From Streptomyces sp. GS7 (lineage in GTDB: Bacteria > Actinomycetota > Actinomycetes > Streptomycetales > Streptomycetaceae): a DNA stretch of 64,000 bases. The notes beneath the pieces were generated by a model. That model saw only the letters and a program-made list of their open reading frames with translations. It was not told where the DNA came from and ran no database searches. Of the stretch, positions 51,684-63,092 are shown piece by piece. The first letter of the stretch is position 1, and each line of letters starts with the position of its first letter. The position numbers and the translations under genes are program-made. The stretch is taken from contig NZ_CP047146.1 in the NCBI RefSeq assembly GCF_009834125.1, forward strand, positions 5,201,501 to 5,265,500. Reading direction: 5' to 3'.

Positions 51684-53083
51684 CGGGTGCGCTCCTTCCG
51701 GAAGCGGCGGATGTTGAAGAAGACGGCGGGCAGTACCAGCAGCAGCAGCAGTACTCCGAGCGCGCTGCCGACGCCTTGGTCGTTGCCGCCGCCGAAGGAG
51801 GCGAGGTACAGCTGGAGGGCGAGGACGTTGGCGTCCTGCTGGGTCGAGCCCGGTGCGATGACATAGACCAGGTCGAAGATCTTCAGCACGTTGATGACCA
51901 GCGTCACCAGTACCACGACGAGCGTCGGGGCCAGCAGCGGGACGGTGACCCGGCGGAAGACCTGCCACTCGTTCGCGCCGTCCATCCGGGCGGCCTCCAG
52001 CAGTTCGCGCGGCACTCCGGCCAGTCCGGCCGCGATCAGCACCATCGCGAAGCCGGTCCACATCCACACGTAGGCACCGATGATGGACCAGGTGACCAGG
52101 GTTGGGCCGAGCCAGGTGACGCCCTGGAACTGGGCGGTGAAGTTGGCCGCGGGCAGGCTCAGCCGCACCGGGCCCGTGCCGAGCTTGTCGGCCGGCAGCA
52201 CGAAGGTGCCGTTGCGGCCGGAGGTGGCGGAGGCGACGGCGCTGCCGTCACGTACCGCCTGTACCTGGACCCCGGCCAGGGCCTTCTCCCCCGGGTCGAT
52301 CCGGCCCGGGACCCCACCGCCGCCCGGGGTGAAGTCCAGCCAGACGGTGCCGCAGACGGCGCCCGCGGGGCAGTGGGTCGGCGCGGCGGCCTGCTGCGCC
52401 CCGGAGAGGGTGGCGGGCGCGACGCCGACCAGCGGCAGCGCCGCCGCGCCGGTGCCTGGGGCCACCGTGGAGGTGGTGATGTAGCCGCCCCCGGAGGGGG
52501 CCAGGCCGCCGCCGATGCGCGGCTTGGCCCCCGGGTAGGAGGACGCCTTGGCGAAGGTGTCGTGTACGCCGACCGCCACCGCGTTGGCCACGCCCTTGCC
52601 GGGGTCCTGGTCGTACACCAGGCGGAAGATGATTCCGGCCGCCAGCATCGAGATGGCCATCGGCATGAAGACCACCAGTTTGAAGGCGGTTCCCCAGCGG
52701 ATCCGTTCGGTCAGCACCGCGAAGATCAGCCCTAGCCCGGTGGCCACGCTGGGCGCGACCACCACCCACAGGGCGTTGTTGCGCAGCGCGGTCAGCGTCC
52801 TGGGGTCATGGAAGACGCTGGTGTAGTTGCCCAGGCCCACGAAGTGGGCGAAGCCGTCCGCACCGAACAGGCTGCGCACCGCCGTCCAGCTGATGGGGTA
52901 CACCACCAGCGCCCCGAGCACCGCCAGAGCCGGAAGCAGGAAGCAGGCGGCGGCCCAGGGGTGGGCGCCGATCGCCGAGCGCGCGCGGCGGACGGTGTGC
53001 CGTCCGCCGCGTCGGGGACCGGCGGTACCGGACGGGGACGGTGGTGCCTGGTAGGGGGCGGTGGGCGCGGTCTGTGCTGCCAT
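51680..53083 (-). CDS. Sugar ABC importer permease (MalF/AglF type) with large insertion
   Basis: 467 aa, about 150 more than usual for such permeases. The first helices (about 44-165) and the last ones with the EAA loop ELLEAARMDGANEWQVFRRVTVPLLAP are normal. Between them, about residues 170-325, lies a Gly/Ala-rich segment followed by GRIDPGEKALAGVQVQAVRDGSAVASATSGRNGTFVLPAD in part, which resembles a carboxypeptidase-regulatory or Ig-like beta sandwich. By topology it should be outside the membrane, where MalF also has its substrate-protein docking loop. Two Cys (CPAGAVC) may form a disulfide. Confidence 0.9.
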   Translation of the reverse strand: MAAQTAPTAPYQAPPSPSGTAGPRRGGRHTVRRARSAIGAHPWAAACFLLPALAVLGALVVYPISWTAVRSLFGADGFAHFVGLGNYTSVFHDPRTLTALRNNALWVVVAPSVATGLGLIFAVLTERIRWGTAFKLVVFMPMAISMLAAGIIFRLVYDQDPGKGVANAVAVGVHDTFAKASSYPGAKPRIGGGLAPSGGGYITTSTVAPGTGAAALPLVGVAPATLSGAQQAAAPTHCPAGAVCGTVWLDFTPGGGGVPGRIDPGEKALAGVQVQAVRDGSAVASATSGRNGTFVLPADKLGTGPVRLSLPAANFTAQFQGVTWLGPTLVTWSIIGAYVWMWTGFAMVLIAAGLAGVPRELLEAARMDGANEWQVFRRVTVPLLAPTLVVVLVTLVINVLKIFDLVYVIAPGSTQQDANVLALQLYLASFGGGNDQGVGSALGVLLLLLVLPAVFFNIRRFRKERTR

Positions 53084-53094
53084 GACCCGTCACC

Positions 53095-54441
53095 TCAGCC
53101 CGCGTTGGCGAACGCCGCGGCGGCGTCCGTTTCCAACTTGCTCTGCGCACCGGCCACGTCCGAGGGGTTGGCCAGGAAGTCCTGGAGGTCCTTCCACTCG
53201 CCTTGGCCCTTGGTGCCACCGAACGCCGCCGGAGCCTGATCGGACATGTCGAAGCGGAAGTTGTCGCCGGCGGCCGTCAACGACTTGGCGAGGGACTGCT
53301 CGGTCGCGTCGGGGTAGGCGGAGAGGTCCAGGGACTTGTTGGGCGAGATGAAGCCGCCCTGCTTGACCTCGGTTCGTGCGGCGTCCGTTGAGGCGAGGTA
53401 GGTCAGCAGCGCCTGGGCGCCCTTGCTGCTCTTCAGCGCCACGGCGACGTCGCCGCCGACGACCATGGGTGCCTGGCCACCGTCCGCCTTCGGGAACGGG
53501 AACACCTTGGCGTCGGTGCCGATCTTGGCCTTGGTGTCACTGGTGATGTTGGTGGCGACGAAGTCGCCTTCGTAGACCATGGCGGCCTTCGCGGGATCGG
53601 CGAAGGTCTGGTCCACGGAGGCGGGGAACTCGGTGGCCACGGCGCCGCGGGTGCCACCGGCGAGCAGGGCGGGCTTGCCGAAGAGCTGGCCGAGGGTGGT
53701 CAGCGCCTTGCCGACCGAGGGGTCGGTCCACTTGATCTGGTGCTTGGTCAGCTGGTCGTACTTGGCCGGGCCTGCCTGGCTGAGGTAGATGTTCTCGAAC
53801 CAGTCGGTCAGCGTCCAGCCGTCCGCGCCGCCGACGGAGACCGGCGGAGTGCCGGAGTCGGAGAGGGTCTGCGCGTCCTTGAGGAACTCCGGCCAGGTGG
53901 TGGGTGGGCTGGAGATTCCGGCGTTGGAGAAGGCCTTGGTGTTGTACCAGACCGTGGACTTGTCGGCGGCCTTGAAGTACACCCCGTACTGCTTGCCCTG
54001 GTAGGCGCCCAGGTTCTGCCAGCCGGTGCTGTAGTTGCTCTTCAGCTGCTTCTCGACGGCCGCTTCGGCCGGCTTGAGCCACCCGGACTTGGCGAACTGG
54101 GCCAGCACACCGGGCTGCGGGAGGAACGCGACGTCCGGCGCTCCACCGCCCTGGATCTTGGTGCCGAGGAAGGTCGAGACGTTGTCGCCGGTGGGGACGA
54201 AGTCGGTCTTGGCGCCGGTCAGTTGGTCGAACCGCTGGATGACCTTCATGAAGTTCTTCTGTTCCGGCCCGGTCCACACCGCGGCCACCTCAAGGTGCTG
54301 GCCGTGCAGGTCGGGCAGGTGGAGGTCGGAAGCGGTGGCGCCGCTGGGAGCAGCGGAGGAGCTGGAGCCGCTGCCGCCGCAGGCGGTGGTCAGCAGGCCC
54401 AGGGCGCAGGTGGTGGCGGCCAGTGCGACGATTCTTTTCAC
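53095..54441 (-). CDS. Alpha-glucoside-type sugar-binding lipoprotein (AglE-like)
   Basis: 448 aa with signal peptide and lipobox LTTAC (Cys21), a Ser/Gly linker, and an extracellular solute-binding domain (VAAVWTGPEQKNFMKVIQRFDQLTG, GAPDVAFLPQPGVLAQFAKSG). The sequence style and the gene order glucosidase-binding protein-two permeases-ATPase follow the agl (alpha-glucoside) systems known from Sinorhizobium. It would bind maltose, trehalose, sucrose or similar glucosides. It starts 31 bases after the glucosidase stop. Confidence 0.9.
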   Translation of the reverse strand: MKRIVALAATTCALGLLTTACGGSGSSSSAAPSGATASDLHLPDLHGQHLEVAAVWTGPEQKNFMKVIQRFDQLTGAKTDFVPTGDNVSTFLGTKIQGGGAPDVAFLPQPGVLAQFAKSGWLKPAEAAVEKQLKSNYSTGWQNLGAYQGKQYGVYFKAADKSTVWYNTKAFSNAGISSPPTTWPEFLKDAQTLSDSGTPPVSVGGADGWTLTDWFENIYLSQAGPAKYDQLTKHQIKWTDPSVGKALTTLGQLFGKPALLAGGTRGAVATEFPASVDQTFADPAKAAMVYEGDFVATNITSDTKAKIGTDAKVFPFPKADGGQAPMVVGGDVAVALKSSKGAQALLTYLASTDAARTEVKQGGFISPNKSLDLSAYPDATEQSLAKSLTAAGDNFRFDMSDQAPAAFGGTKGQGEWKDLQDFLANPSDVAGAQSKLETDAAAAFANAG

Positions 54442-54472
54442 GGGGTTCTCCTGATTTGGGGCGGGTACGGGA

Positions 54473-56143
<1,671 letters not shown>

Positions 56144-56172
56144 CGCCCCGAGCCGTGCTGTCGCTCTCGGCG

Positions 56173-56186
56173 GGTTGTTTTCAACC
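56173..56186. promoter_or_regulatory. GGTTG-TTTT-CAACC dyad before the glucosidase
   Basis: A perfect 5-bp inverted repeat with an A/T centre, 30 bases upstream of the preferred glucosidase start. It has the look of a LacI/GntR-type half-site pair; no such regulator gene lies in the window. Confidence 0.4.
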
Positions 56187-56373
56187 GGTGCGCCGATCAT
56201 CCGTCACCATCCTGGCCCGTCGTACGGCCCGCGCAGGAGCCGTCGGTTGTTCTGGTTTCCCAGCCCGGGCGCCGTTCCGTTCACAGGGACGACGCGTGAG
56301 CCGGGCTGCCGCGCGGTACGCGCGTCGTCCCCGGGGCCGGTGCTGTCGTCCGACCGCCGCGAGGTGCATGCAT

Positions 56374-56402
56374 GTTATGTATAGCCGTCGAGTAGATGTC
56401 AA
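56374..56402 (-). promoter_or_regulatory. Candidate promoter of the alpha-glucoside operon
   Basis: On the minus strand TTGACA (plus 56397-56402) is followed by TATACATAAC (plus 56374-56383). The spacing is about 13-15 bases, short of the ideal 17. The same ten bases occur upstream of the second binding-protein gene. It would leave a leader of about 220 bases before the glucosidase. Confidence 0.5.
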
Positions 56403-56540
56403 CGGTGAGAACAGAAATTTCCAGGCCCGGTGGCGGCCCAGCTCACCAGGCCCGGCCCGCGGGGATGCATGACGGGCAGGTGTCCGGGGCGTTTCGGTGG
56501 TGTCCTTCGCGCGGCGACGGACGGCGTCCGGGCATGCCGA

Positions 56541-56570
56541 GGGCCGGCAGTCCCGCGGGACTGCCGGCCC
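56541..56570 (-). terminator. 14-bp perfect terminator hairpin
   Basis: GGGCCGGCAGTCCC and GGGACTGCCGGCCC form a flawless 14-bp stem with a 2-base loop, 36 bases after the stop of the second sugar-binding protein. It is the strongest hairpin in the window. Confidence 0.85.
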
Positions 56571-56606
56571 TGAACGCCGGATGGATTCGGTGGGCGGTGC
56601 TCGCCG

Positions 56607-57875
56607 TCAGGGACCTCGCAGGATCGCCTTCAGGTCCTGTGCCAGCGCCGCCGTCGCCGCGGCCGGTGACCGCCGCTGCGTGAGGGCGGCGTGCACCTCT
56701 CCGGCCACCGCCAGGCTCACCTGGTCGTACTCCGGGCTCTTGGGGCGGGTCCTGGCCGACAGGATGCTCTGCCGCAGCACCGGCAGATACGGGAACCGCT
56801 TGATCAGCGCGGCATCGGTGTACAGCTGCGCCCACACCGGTGGCAGCGAGCCCTGCTCCAGCACCTGCCGCTCGTTGTCGAGCCCGGTCAGGTACCGGAT
56901 CAGCGCGCGGGCGGTCTTCTGGTGCCGTGAGTAGCTGCTGACCGCGAGGTTGGAACCGCCCAGCGAACTCGACCCCGGGCCGTCGGCACCGGGCAGCGGG
57001 GCCACGCCGACCTTCCCGGCGACCTTCGAGCCCTTCGCCTCGGCCAGGCCGTACGCGTACGGCCAGTTGCGCATGAACAGGTAGTCGCCGTCTTCGAAGG
57101 CCCGCCGTGACTCCTCCTCCGTGAAGGTGAGCGTCTCGCGCGGTATCCAGCCCTGGCGCACCCCGTTGACCATGAAGTCCAGCGCCCGCACGGCCGCGGG
57201 TGAGTCGACGGCGACCTTCCGGCCCTCGTCGGAGAGGATCGCCCCGCCCGCCGACTGCACCGCCTCCGCGTAGTTGACGGTGAGGCCCTCGTACGGCAGC
57301 AACTGGCCGGCGTAGCCCTTCAGCCCGTACCCGGGTGCCACCGTCCGCGCGTCGCTCGCCAGCTCGGCCCAGGTCCGCGGCGGGGGCAGGTGAGCCCGGT
57401 CGAGGACGTCCTTGCGGTAGTAGAGCATTCCGGCGTTGGTCACGTAGGGGACCGCGTAGAGCCGCCCGCGGTAGGTGGCCGTGTCGACCACCGGTTTGAG
57501 GAACTTGTCCAGCGGAAAGCCCTGCGTGTCCAGCGGGGCGATCCACCCGGCGGAGGCGAACTCCGCGGTCCAGGCCACGTCCATGTTGAGGACGTCGTAG
57601 CGGTCGCTCTTCGCCCGGAGGTTGCTGATCATCTGTTCCCGCACGTCGTCGGCGGCGGGGGGCAGTTGGATCAACGTGGCCTTCTGGTCGGGGTGGGCGG
57701 CGTTCCACACCGCCAGCCGGCCTTGCATATAGCCGGTGAGGTCCCGCCCGGTGACCAACGTCACCGGACCCGTTCCGTCGGCGCCGCCGTCGCGAGCCCG
57801 GCTCGCGGGCAGGGCGCACCCGGAGAGCAGCAGCAACCCGGCCACCAGCCAGCGCGTCACTCTGAGCCACCGCAT
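56607..57875 (-). CDS. Second extracellular sugar-binding lipoprotein, orphan
   Basis: 422 aa with lipobox LLSGC (Cys20) and a family 1 solute-binding domain (LTGYMQGRLAVWNAAHPDQKATLIQLP, YDVLNMDVAWTAEFASAGW, YAVPYVTNAGMLYYRKDVLD). It resembles trehalose/LpqY-ThuE-like binding proteins. No permease accompanies it, and a strong terminator separates it from the glucosidase operon, so it may feed a shared or distant permease. Its promoter region carries the TATACATAAC element also found before the glucosidase. Confidence 0.88.
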   Translation of the reverse strand: MRWLRVTRWLVAGLLLLSGCALPASRARDGGADGTGPVTLVTGRDLTGYMQGRLAVWNAAHPDQKATLIQLPPAADDVREQMISNLRAKSDRYDVLNMDVAWTAEFASAGWIAPLDTQGFPLDKFLKPVVDTATYRGRLYAVPYVTNAGMLYYRKDVLDRAHLPPPRTWAELASDARTVAPGYGLKGYAGQLLPYEGLTVNYAEAVQSAGGAILSDEGRKVAVDSPAAVRALDFMVNGVRQGWIPRETLTFTEEESRRAFEDGDYLFMRNWPYAYGLAEAKGSKVAGKVGVAPLPGADGPGSSSLGGSNLAVSSYSRHQKTARALIRYLTGLDNERQVLEQGSLPPVWAQLYTDAALIKRFPYLPVLRQSILSARTRPKSPEYDQVSLAVAGEVHAALTQRRSPAAATAALAQDLKAILRGP

Positions 57876-57919
57876 GCGTTCCTCCAGCTCACCACCGCCC
57901 TGCGGAAGGGTAGTATTCG

Positions 57920-57929
57920 GTTATGTATA
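57920..57929 (-). promoter_or_regulatory. Candidate -10 element of the orphan binding-protein gene
   Basis: TATACATAAC on the minus strand, 45 bases upstream of the start, identical to the element before the glucosidase operon. No clear -35 is seen. The rest of the 283-base divergent region to 58158 shows no gene. Confidence 0.45.
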
Positions 57930-58158
57930 TCTCGCATCTATGACGGGGAACAGGGCATCGGTCCGCGCGGCCGGCTCGGAGCAGTTGCGGCGAACCCGCA
58001 CCCGACTGCGGCGGCGATACCGGGAGCACGCGCGCGAACCGGGGAAGAGGCCGGGGTGCTGGGCGGAACCATAACGCCCACGCCGGGCCCTGTCATGGGT
58101 CGCGCGTTGACCGAGCAGAGATCGTGTCCGACCGGCACGTGAGGAGGAGTCGAAGCCC

Positions 58159-58658
58159 GTGCGCCTGCCACTGCTGGCGCTTCTCGCCAAGGAACCCGCC
58201 CACGGTTACGAGCTCAAGCAAGCCCTTGAGCAAACCTTCGGCGCGGCGTACCCTCAGCCAAACATCGGACAGGTCTATGTCACTTTGGGGCGACTTGAGA
58301 AGAATGGGCTGATCAAGGGCCAGGATGTCGACCAGTCCAACCGGCCGAACAAGCGGGTCTACGAGATCACCGACGCCGGCCGTGAGGAACTCGCCGCATG
58401 GTTCGCCGAGCCGACCGAGGGCCCTCGGGTACGGGACGAGTTCTTCATGAAGCTGGTCCTGGCGCCCGGGGCCGGTGGCAGCGACCGGCTCGCGCTGATC
58501 AACACGCAGCGCCGCCACTATCTGAACGTCATGCGGGGTCTTTCGCGGCTTGCCGCGCAGGACCGGGACAACCGCGTCGCACAACTGCTCGTCGAGGGCG
58601 CCATGCTCCACCTGCAGGCCGACCTCGACTGGCTGGAGCGCTGTCAGGAGGAACTGGA

Positions 58659-58662
<4 letters not shown>
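58159..58662 (+). CDS. PadR-family transcriptional regulator
   Basis: 167 aa with the PadR winged helix at residues 1-85 (LPLLALLAKEPAHGYELKQALEQTF, GQVYVTLGRLEKNGLIKG, KRVYEITDAGREELAAWF) and a helical dimerisation region ending MLHLQADLDWLERCQEELD. The GTG at 58159 is preceded by GAGGAGG. It overlaps the ABC ATPase start by 4 bases (TTGA), so it is coexpressed with the transporter it presumably controls, as in many drug- or peptide-sensing PadR/ABC loci. Confidence 0.92.
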
Positions 58663-59462
<800 letters not shown>

Positions 59463-59466
59463 GCCG

Positions 59467-61776
59467 ATGCGCGCGCTGCTTCGCTGGGTACGGGCCGACC
59501 TGCGCGCCCACCGCGGCCAGGCCGCGCTGATGGTCCTGGTCACGGCGGTGATCGCGGTCTCGTTGATCCTGGCGAACGCGCTGTTGCAGGACGCGGCCAA
59601 CCCCTGGCAGCGCGTCTTCCTGCAGTCCCGCGGAGCCCATGTGTGGATCCACCTGCGTCCCGGCGTGGACACCGCACCGCTCAGCCACCTCGACGGGGTC
59701 ACCGGGGTCGCCGGACCGTACCGGACCGCCTCCGCCGACCTGGTACGCGGCACCGAGAAGGTGTCCCTCGAACTGCGAGCGGCAGGCGTGGATCCTCCGG
59801 CGGTGGCCCGCCCACTGGTGCGCTCCGGCCGGTGGCTGGACCCGGCGCGGCCCGACGGCATCGTGCTGGAGGGCTCGCTCGCCCACGCGATGCGCGTGGA
59901 CGTGGGCGGCACGGTCACCGTCCGCGGCCGGGACGACGGGACGCGGCCGATGCGGGTGCTCGGCATCGCCGACAGCGCCGACCAGGGCTCGTACCCGGAC
60001 TGGACGCCCGGCCTCGGCTGGGTGCTGCCCTCCGCCCTGGACCGTGTCGTGCCCGAGCCCGTCCACACCCAGCAGGTGATCGGGCTGCGGCTGCGCGATC
60101 CGGGTGCTGCCGACTTCACCGCCCAGCAGGTCGTCACCACACTGGGCAGCGGCCAGGTGACGCAGGTCACCACCTGGCAGCAGGTGCGTTCCGCCATGGG
60201 CCAGGACAACCGGCTCCTCGGACTGCTGCTCGGGGTTTTCGGCCTGGTCGCCCTGGTGGCGGCGGCACTGGCCACCGCGGGCGCCGCGGGCAGCCGGGTG
60301 CTGGCACAGGTACGGGACATCGCCATGCTCAAGGCCATCGGCTTCACCCCGGCGCAGGTGGTGCGGCTCTTCCTGTACGAGCACACCGCCCTGGCACTGG
60401 CCGGGATGGTCCTGGGGGCGGGCGCGGCCAGCCTCTTCGGCCCGCTGCTGCCGGGCGCGCTCGGGGAGGCCATGGGCCTGTGGCAGGCCGAACCCGCCCA
60501 CGCCGGGGCGCTGGCGGCGACGGGTGCGGGGGTGGTGCTCAGCGTCGCCCTGGCCACCGTCCTCCCAGCGTGGCGAGCCGGACGGATTCCGGCCGCGCCC
60601 ACGGTCCGCGCCAACCACCCGGCGAGCGGGATCTCCCGGCTGGCCCGCCTCGCGCTGCTGCTGAAGCTGCCTCCGGCGCTGGCACTGGGCAGCCGGGCGG
60701 CGTTCCACCGCCCCCTGCGCGCCGGGCTCACCGTTGCCCGGCTGGCAATCCCGATCATGATGATCACCGTGGCGCTGGGCAGTTGGGCCACGCTGGACGG
60801 CTTCCAGGACCATCCCCGGCAGCTGGGACTGGCGGCGAGCCTGACCGCACGGCCCAGTGGCATGGGCGACGCGGAGGCGCTCCGCCTGCTCGCCCGGCAG
60901 CCCGAAGTGGCAGCCGCGTATCCGGGGGTGGAGACGCCGGCACTTGTCCCCGGAGAGACCACGACGATCACCGTTCGCGCGTTGGGCACCGCCGACCATC
61001 CTTACCCGTTCGCCCTCGCCGCGGGCCACCTCATCCGCGACGAGGACGAGGCGGTGGCCGGGCAGGGGGCGCTCGACCTGCTGCACGCCAAGGTGGGCGA
61101 GTGGGTGCGGGTCATGGCCGGGGGGACCCCGCACATCCTGCACATCGTCGGTCGGGACATCGAGCCCGATCACAACGGGGAGATGCTCTCGGTGGAGCTG
61201 GGTGCGCTGGCCGGACCCGGCGGACCTCCCAGGACGCAGTACGACGCGCTGGTGCTGCGCCCGGGGGCGGATCCGAAGGCGGTGCGGGCGGATCTGATCG
61301 CGGCGTCCCACGGCCGCCTCGACGTACGGTCGGTGGCCAACCCGGCGGACCGGCTGGGCATGGTCCGCGTGGTGGTCGTCGGACTGATCGGGGTCCTGAC
61401 GCTGATCGGCCTCGCCGAACTGGTCACCGCCACCGCCTTCGGCCTGCGCGACCACGTCCGCGACCTCGGTGTCCTGCGGGCCATGGGCCTGACGCCACGG
61501 CAGGTCACCGCCATCATCGTGACCAGCACCGGGCTGCTCGCCATGGTGGCGGTGCTGGTCGGCACCGGGCTCGGGGTGCTGCTGTCGGACCGCCTGATCA
61601 ATATGGAGGGCCAGGCCAGCGGCGTCGGTGCGGGCATCGCACGGATTCCCGCACCGGAGACCCTGCTGATCGCCGGTGCCGTCGCGGTGGCGGTGGCCGC
61701 CTGCGTGTCGATTGTCCCGGCCACCAGAGCGACCCGGGCCCGGATCACCACGGCGCTGAGCGCAGGCCGCAGGTGA
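59467..61776 (+). CDS. FtsX/MacB-type ABC transporter permease
   Basis: 769 aa. An N-terminal helix (about 17-40) is followed by an extracytoplasmic domain, three membrane helices (about 240-390, with VRDIAMLKAIGFTPAQVV), a second half starting near 400 (RAGLTVARLAIPIMMITVAL), another extracytoplasmic domain, and three last helices with VRDLGVLRAMGLTPRQVT. The duplicated FtsX layout is that of exporters for lipids, antimicrobial peptides or membrane-active drugs. With PadR and the ATPase it makes a self-contained resistance or efflux locus. Confidence 0.9.
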   Translation: MRALLRWVRADLRAHRGQAALMVLVTAVIAVSLILANALLQDAANPWQRVFLQSRGAHVWIHLRPGVDTAPLSHLDGVTGVAGPYRTASADLVRGTEKVSLELRAAGVDPPAVARPLVRSGRWLDPARPDGIVLEGSLAHAMRVDVGGTVTVRGRDDGTRPMRVLGIADSADQGSYPDWTPGLGWVLPSALDRVVPEPVHTQQVIGLRLRDPGAADFTAQQVVTTLGSGQVTQVTTWQQVRSAMGQDNRLLGLLLGVFGLVALVAAALATAGAAGSRVLAQVRDIAMLKAIGFTPAQVVRLFLYEHTALALAGMVLGAGAASLFGPLLPGALGEAMGLWQAEPAHAGALAATGAGVVLSVALATVLPAWRAGRIPAAPTVRANHPASGISRLARLALLLKLPPALALGSRAAFHRPLRAGLTVARLAIPIMMITVALGSWATLDGFQDHPRQLGLAASLTARPSGMGDAEALRLLARQPEVAAAYPGVETPALVPGETTTITVRALGTADHPYPFALAAGHLIRDEDEAVAGQGALDLLHAKVGEWVRVMAGGTPHILHIVGRDIEPDHNGEMLSVELGALAGPGGPPRTQYDALVLRPGADPKAVRADLIAASHGRLDVRSVANPADRLGMVRVVVVGLIGVLTLIGLAELVTATAFGLRDHVRDLGVLRAMGLTPRQVTAIIVTSTGLLAMVAVLVGTGLGVLLSDRLINMEGQASGVGAGIARIPAPETLLIAGAVAVAVAACVSIVPATRATRARITTALSAGRR

Positions 61777-62106
61777 CCGCCAGGCGCGCTGCCGGGCGGC
61801 GCGGCTCCCCGCTCAACGAGTCGAGCGCGCACGGCAGCGAACTCCTCGTCAACTCCCCCGCCCGTAGGGAAACTCCTTCGTCATCAAGGCCAACACCCTT
61901 GCCTCGGCCATGGGATGCGGCGGGGCCCGCTGCCCCGGGCGACACAACGAGCCAAGCGGGCCTGGCTGGAGCAGACGCTCCAGGAACTGGCCGAACAGGC
62001 GGAGACGGAGGTCTGACACCCCGGCGCCGTCCGGCCCGGGTGCCACACCGCAGGCGCCCCGTGCGACCGGAGGAGCCGGACCGGTCAGGCGACCGGCCCG
62101 GCCGGA
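61777..62106. other. Intergenic stretch with a possible 33-codon ORF
   Basis: 330 bases between the permease and the convergent oxidoreductase. An ORF from the ATG at 61915 to 62016 encodes 33 residues ending RAKRAWLEQTLQELAEQAETEV in part, a helical, regulator-like tail. It has no ribosome site and may be another gene end left by deletion. Nothing else is seen. Confidence 0.35.
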
Positions 62107-63015
62107 TCACCGCGTGAGGTGGGCGAGGTTTCGCCACTGGTCCAGGGGAAGGGTGGCCGGGTGCGCGGGCAGCGCCTGGAGGCACACATGGTCGGCGCCC
62201 GCCTCCAGGTGGGCGTGCACCCGCTGTGCGATCTCCTCTTCGCCGATCGCGACGAGCGCTCCGACCAGACGGTCGCTCCCGCCGTCGGCGAAGTCGTCCT
62301 CGTCGAACCCGAGCCGTCGCCAGCTGGCCCGGTACGGCGCCGCGGGCAGGTACCCGGCGACGTGGGCGCGCGCCCTGTCCCGTGCCGCGTCGGCACCGAG
62401 CCCGGTCACCACGGCCTGTTCGACGATCAGGACCCGGTCGGGCCCGAGCGCCGCGCGGGCTTTGGCCGTGTGCTCCGGCGTGACCAGGTAGGAGAACGCG
62501 CCGGCTGACCGGTCCCGGGCCAGTTCGAGGGCGCGCGGTCCCAGCGCGGCGAGCACCCGGGGTGGCCGGGGCGCCGGGTCGCCGACGAAGCCGACGAGTC
62601 GGAGGACCGGGTCGGGTTCGTCGAGACGGTCCAGGTGTTCGCGCAGCGCGGCCAGGGGCCGTTCGTAGCGAAGGCCCAGCCCGCCCTCGATCAGTCCCGC
62701 GTGGGAGATGCCCAGGCCGAGCACGAACCGGTCGGGATGGGCATCGAGCAGCGCGCGGGCCTGCGATCTGATCACCCGGGGATGGCGCCCCCAGATCACT
62801 GCGATTCCCGTGCCCACAACCAGTGAACGGGTGGCGCCCAGCAGGGTGTTCGCTTCCATGAACGGGTCACGCAGAAGCCCTTCACTGAGCCACAGCGCAC
62901 CGTAGCCGAGTGCCTCGACCTCGGCGGCCGCCTCGGCGGCCGCGGCCGGTGGCCGCCGGTCCATGCCCGACACCCACAGTCCCACCGTGCCGATGGGCGG
63001 CAGATTCGACTTCAT
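62107..63015 (-). CDS. LLM-class F420-dependent oxidoreductase
   Basis: 302 aa, luciferase-like monooxygenase fold, of the actinobacterial F420-dependent TIGR03620-like type. PPIGTVGLWVSGMD opens the barrel, LGYGALWLSEGLLRDPF, GTGIAVIWGRHP, FVLGLGISHA and the C-terminal HVCLQALPAHPATLP follow. The ATG at 63015 has GGAAAGG upstream. It would transfer hydride between F420 and an unknown substrate. Its promoter is covered by a 35-bp palindrome, and the TetR gene opposite is broken, so it may now be expressed without repression. Confidence 0.88.
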   Translation of the reverse strand: MKSNLPPIGTVGLWVSGMDRRPPAAAAEAAAEVEALGYGALWLSEGLLRDPFMEANTLLGATRSLVVGTGIAVIWGRHPRVIRSQARALLDAHPDRFVLGLGISHAGLIEGGLGLRYERPLAALREHLDRLDEPDPVLRLVGFVGDPAPRPPRVLAALGPRALELARDRSAGAFSYLVTPEHTAKARAALGPDRVLIVEQAVVTGLGADAARDRARAHVAGYLPAAPYRASWRRLGFDEDDFADGGSDRLVGALVAIGEEEIAQRVHAHLEAGADHVCLQALPAHPATLPLDQWRNLAHLTR

Positions 63016-63029
63016 GGCTGACCTTTCCA

Positions 63030-63064
63030 CGATACTATCCGGAGTGACACTCCGGATAGTATCG
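63030..63064. promoter_or_regulatory. 35-bp perfect palindromic TetR-type operator
   Basis: CGATACTATCCGGAGT-GAC-ACTCCGGATAGTATCG: 16-bp perfect arms around three bases, 15 bases upstream of the oxidoreductase start and in front of the TetR relic. The size and site are those of an operator for a dimeric TetR repressor controlling both genes. Confidence 0.85.
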
Positions 63065-63092
63065 AGCGCCAATCTGGTACGTCCATAGAGGA

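Noticed and set aside
50748..52735. Plus-strand frames of 372 and 319 aa opposite the sugar permeases
   Set aside because: Gln/Gly/Arg-rich shadows of the permease genes, with no ribosome sites or motifs.
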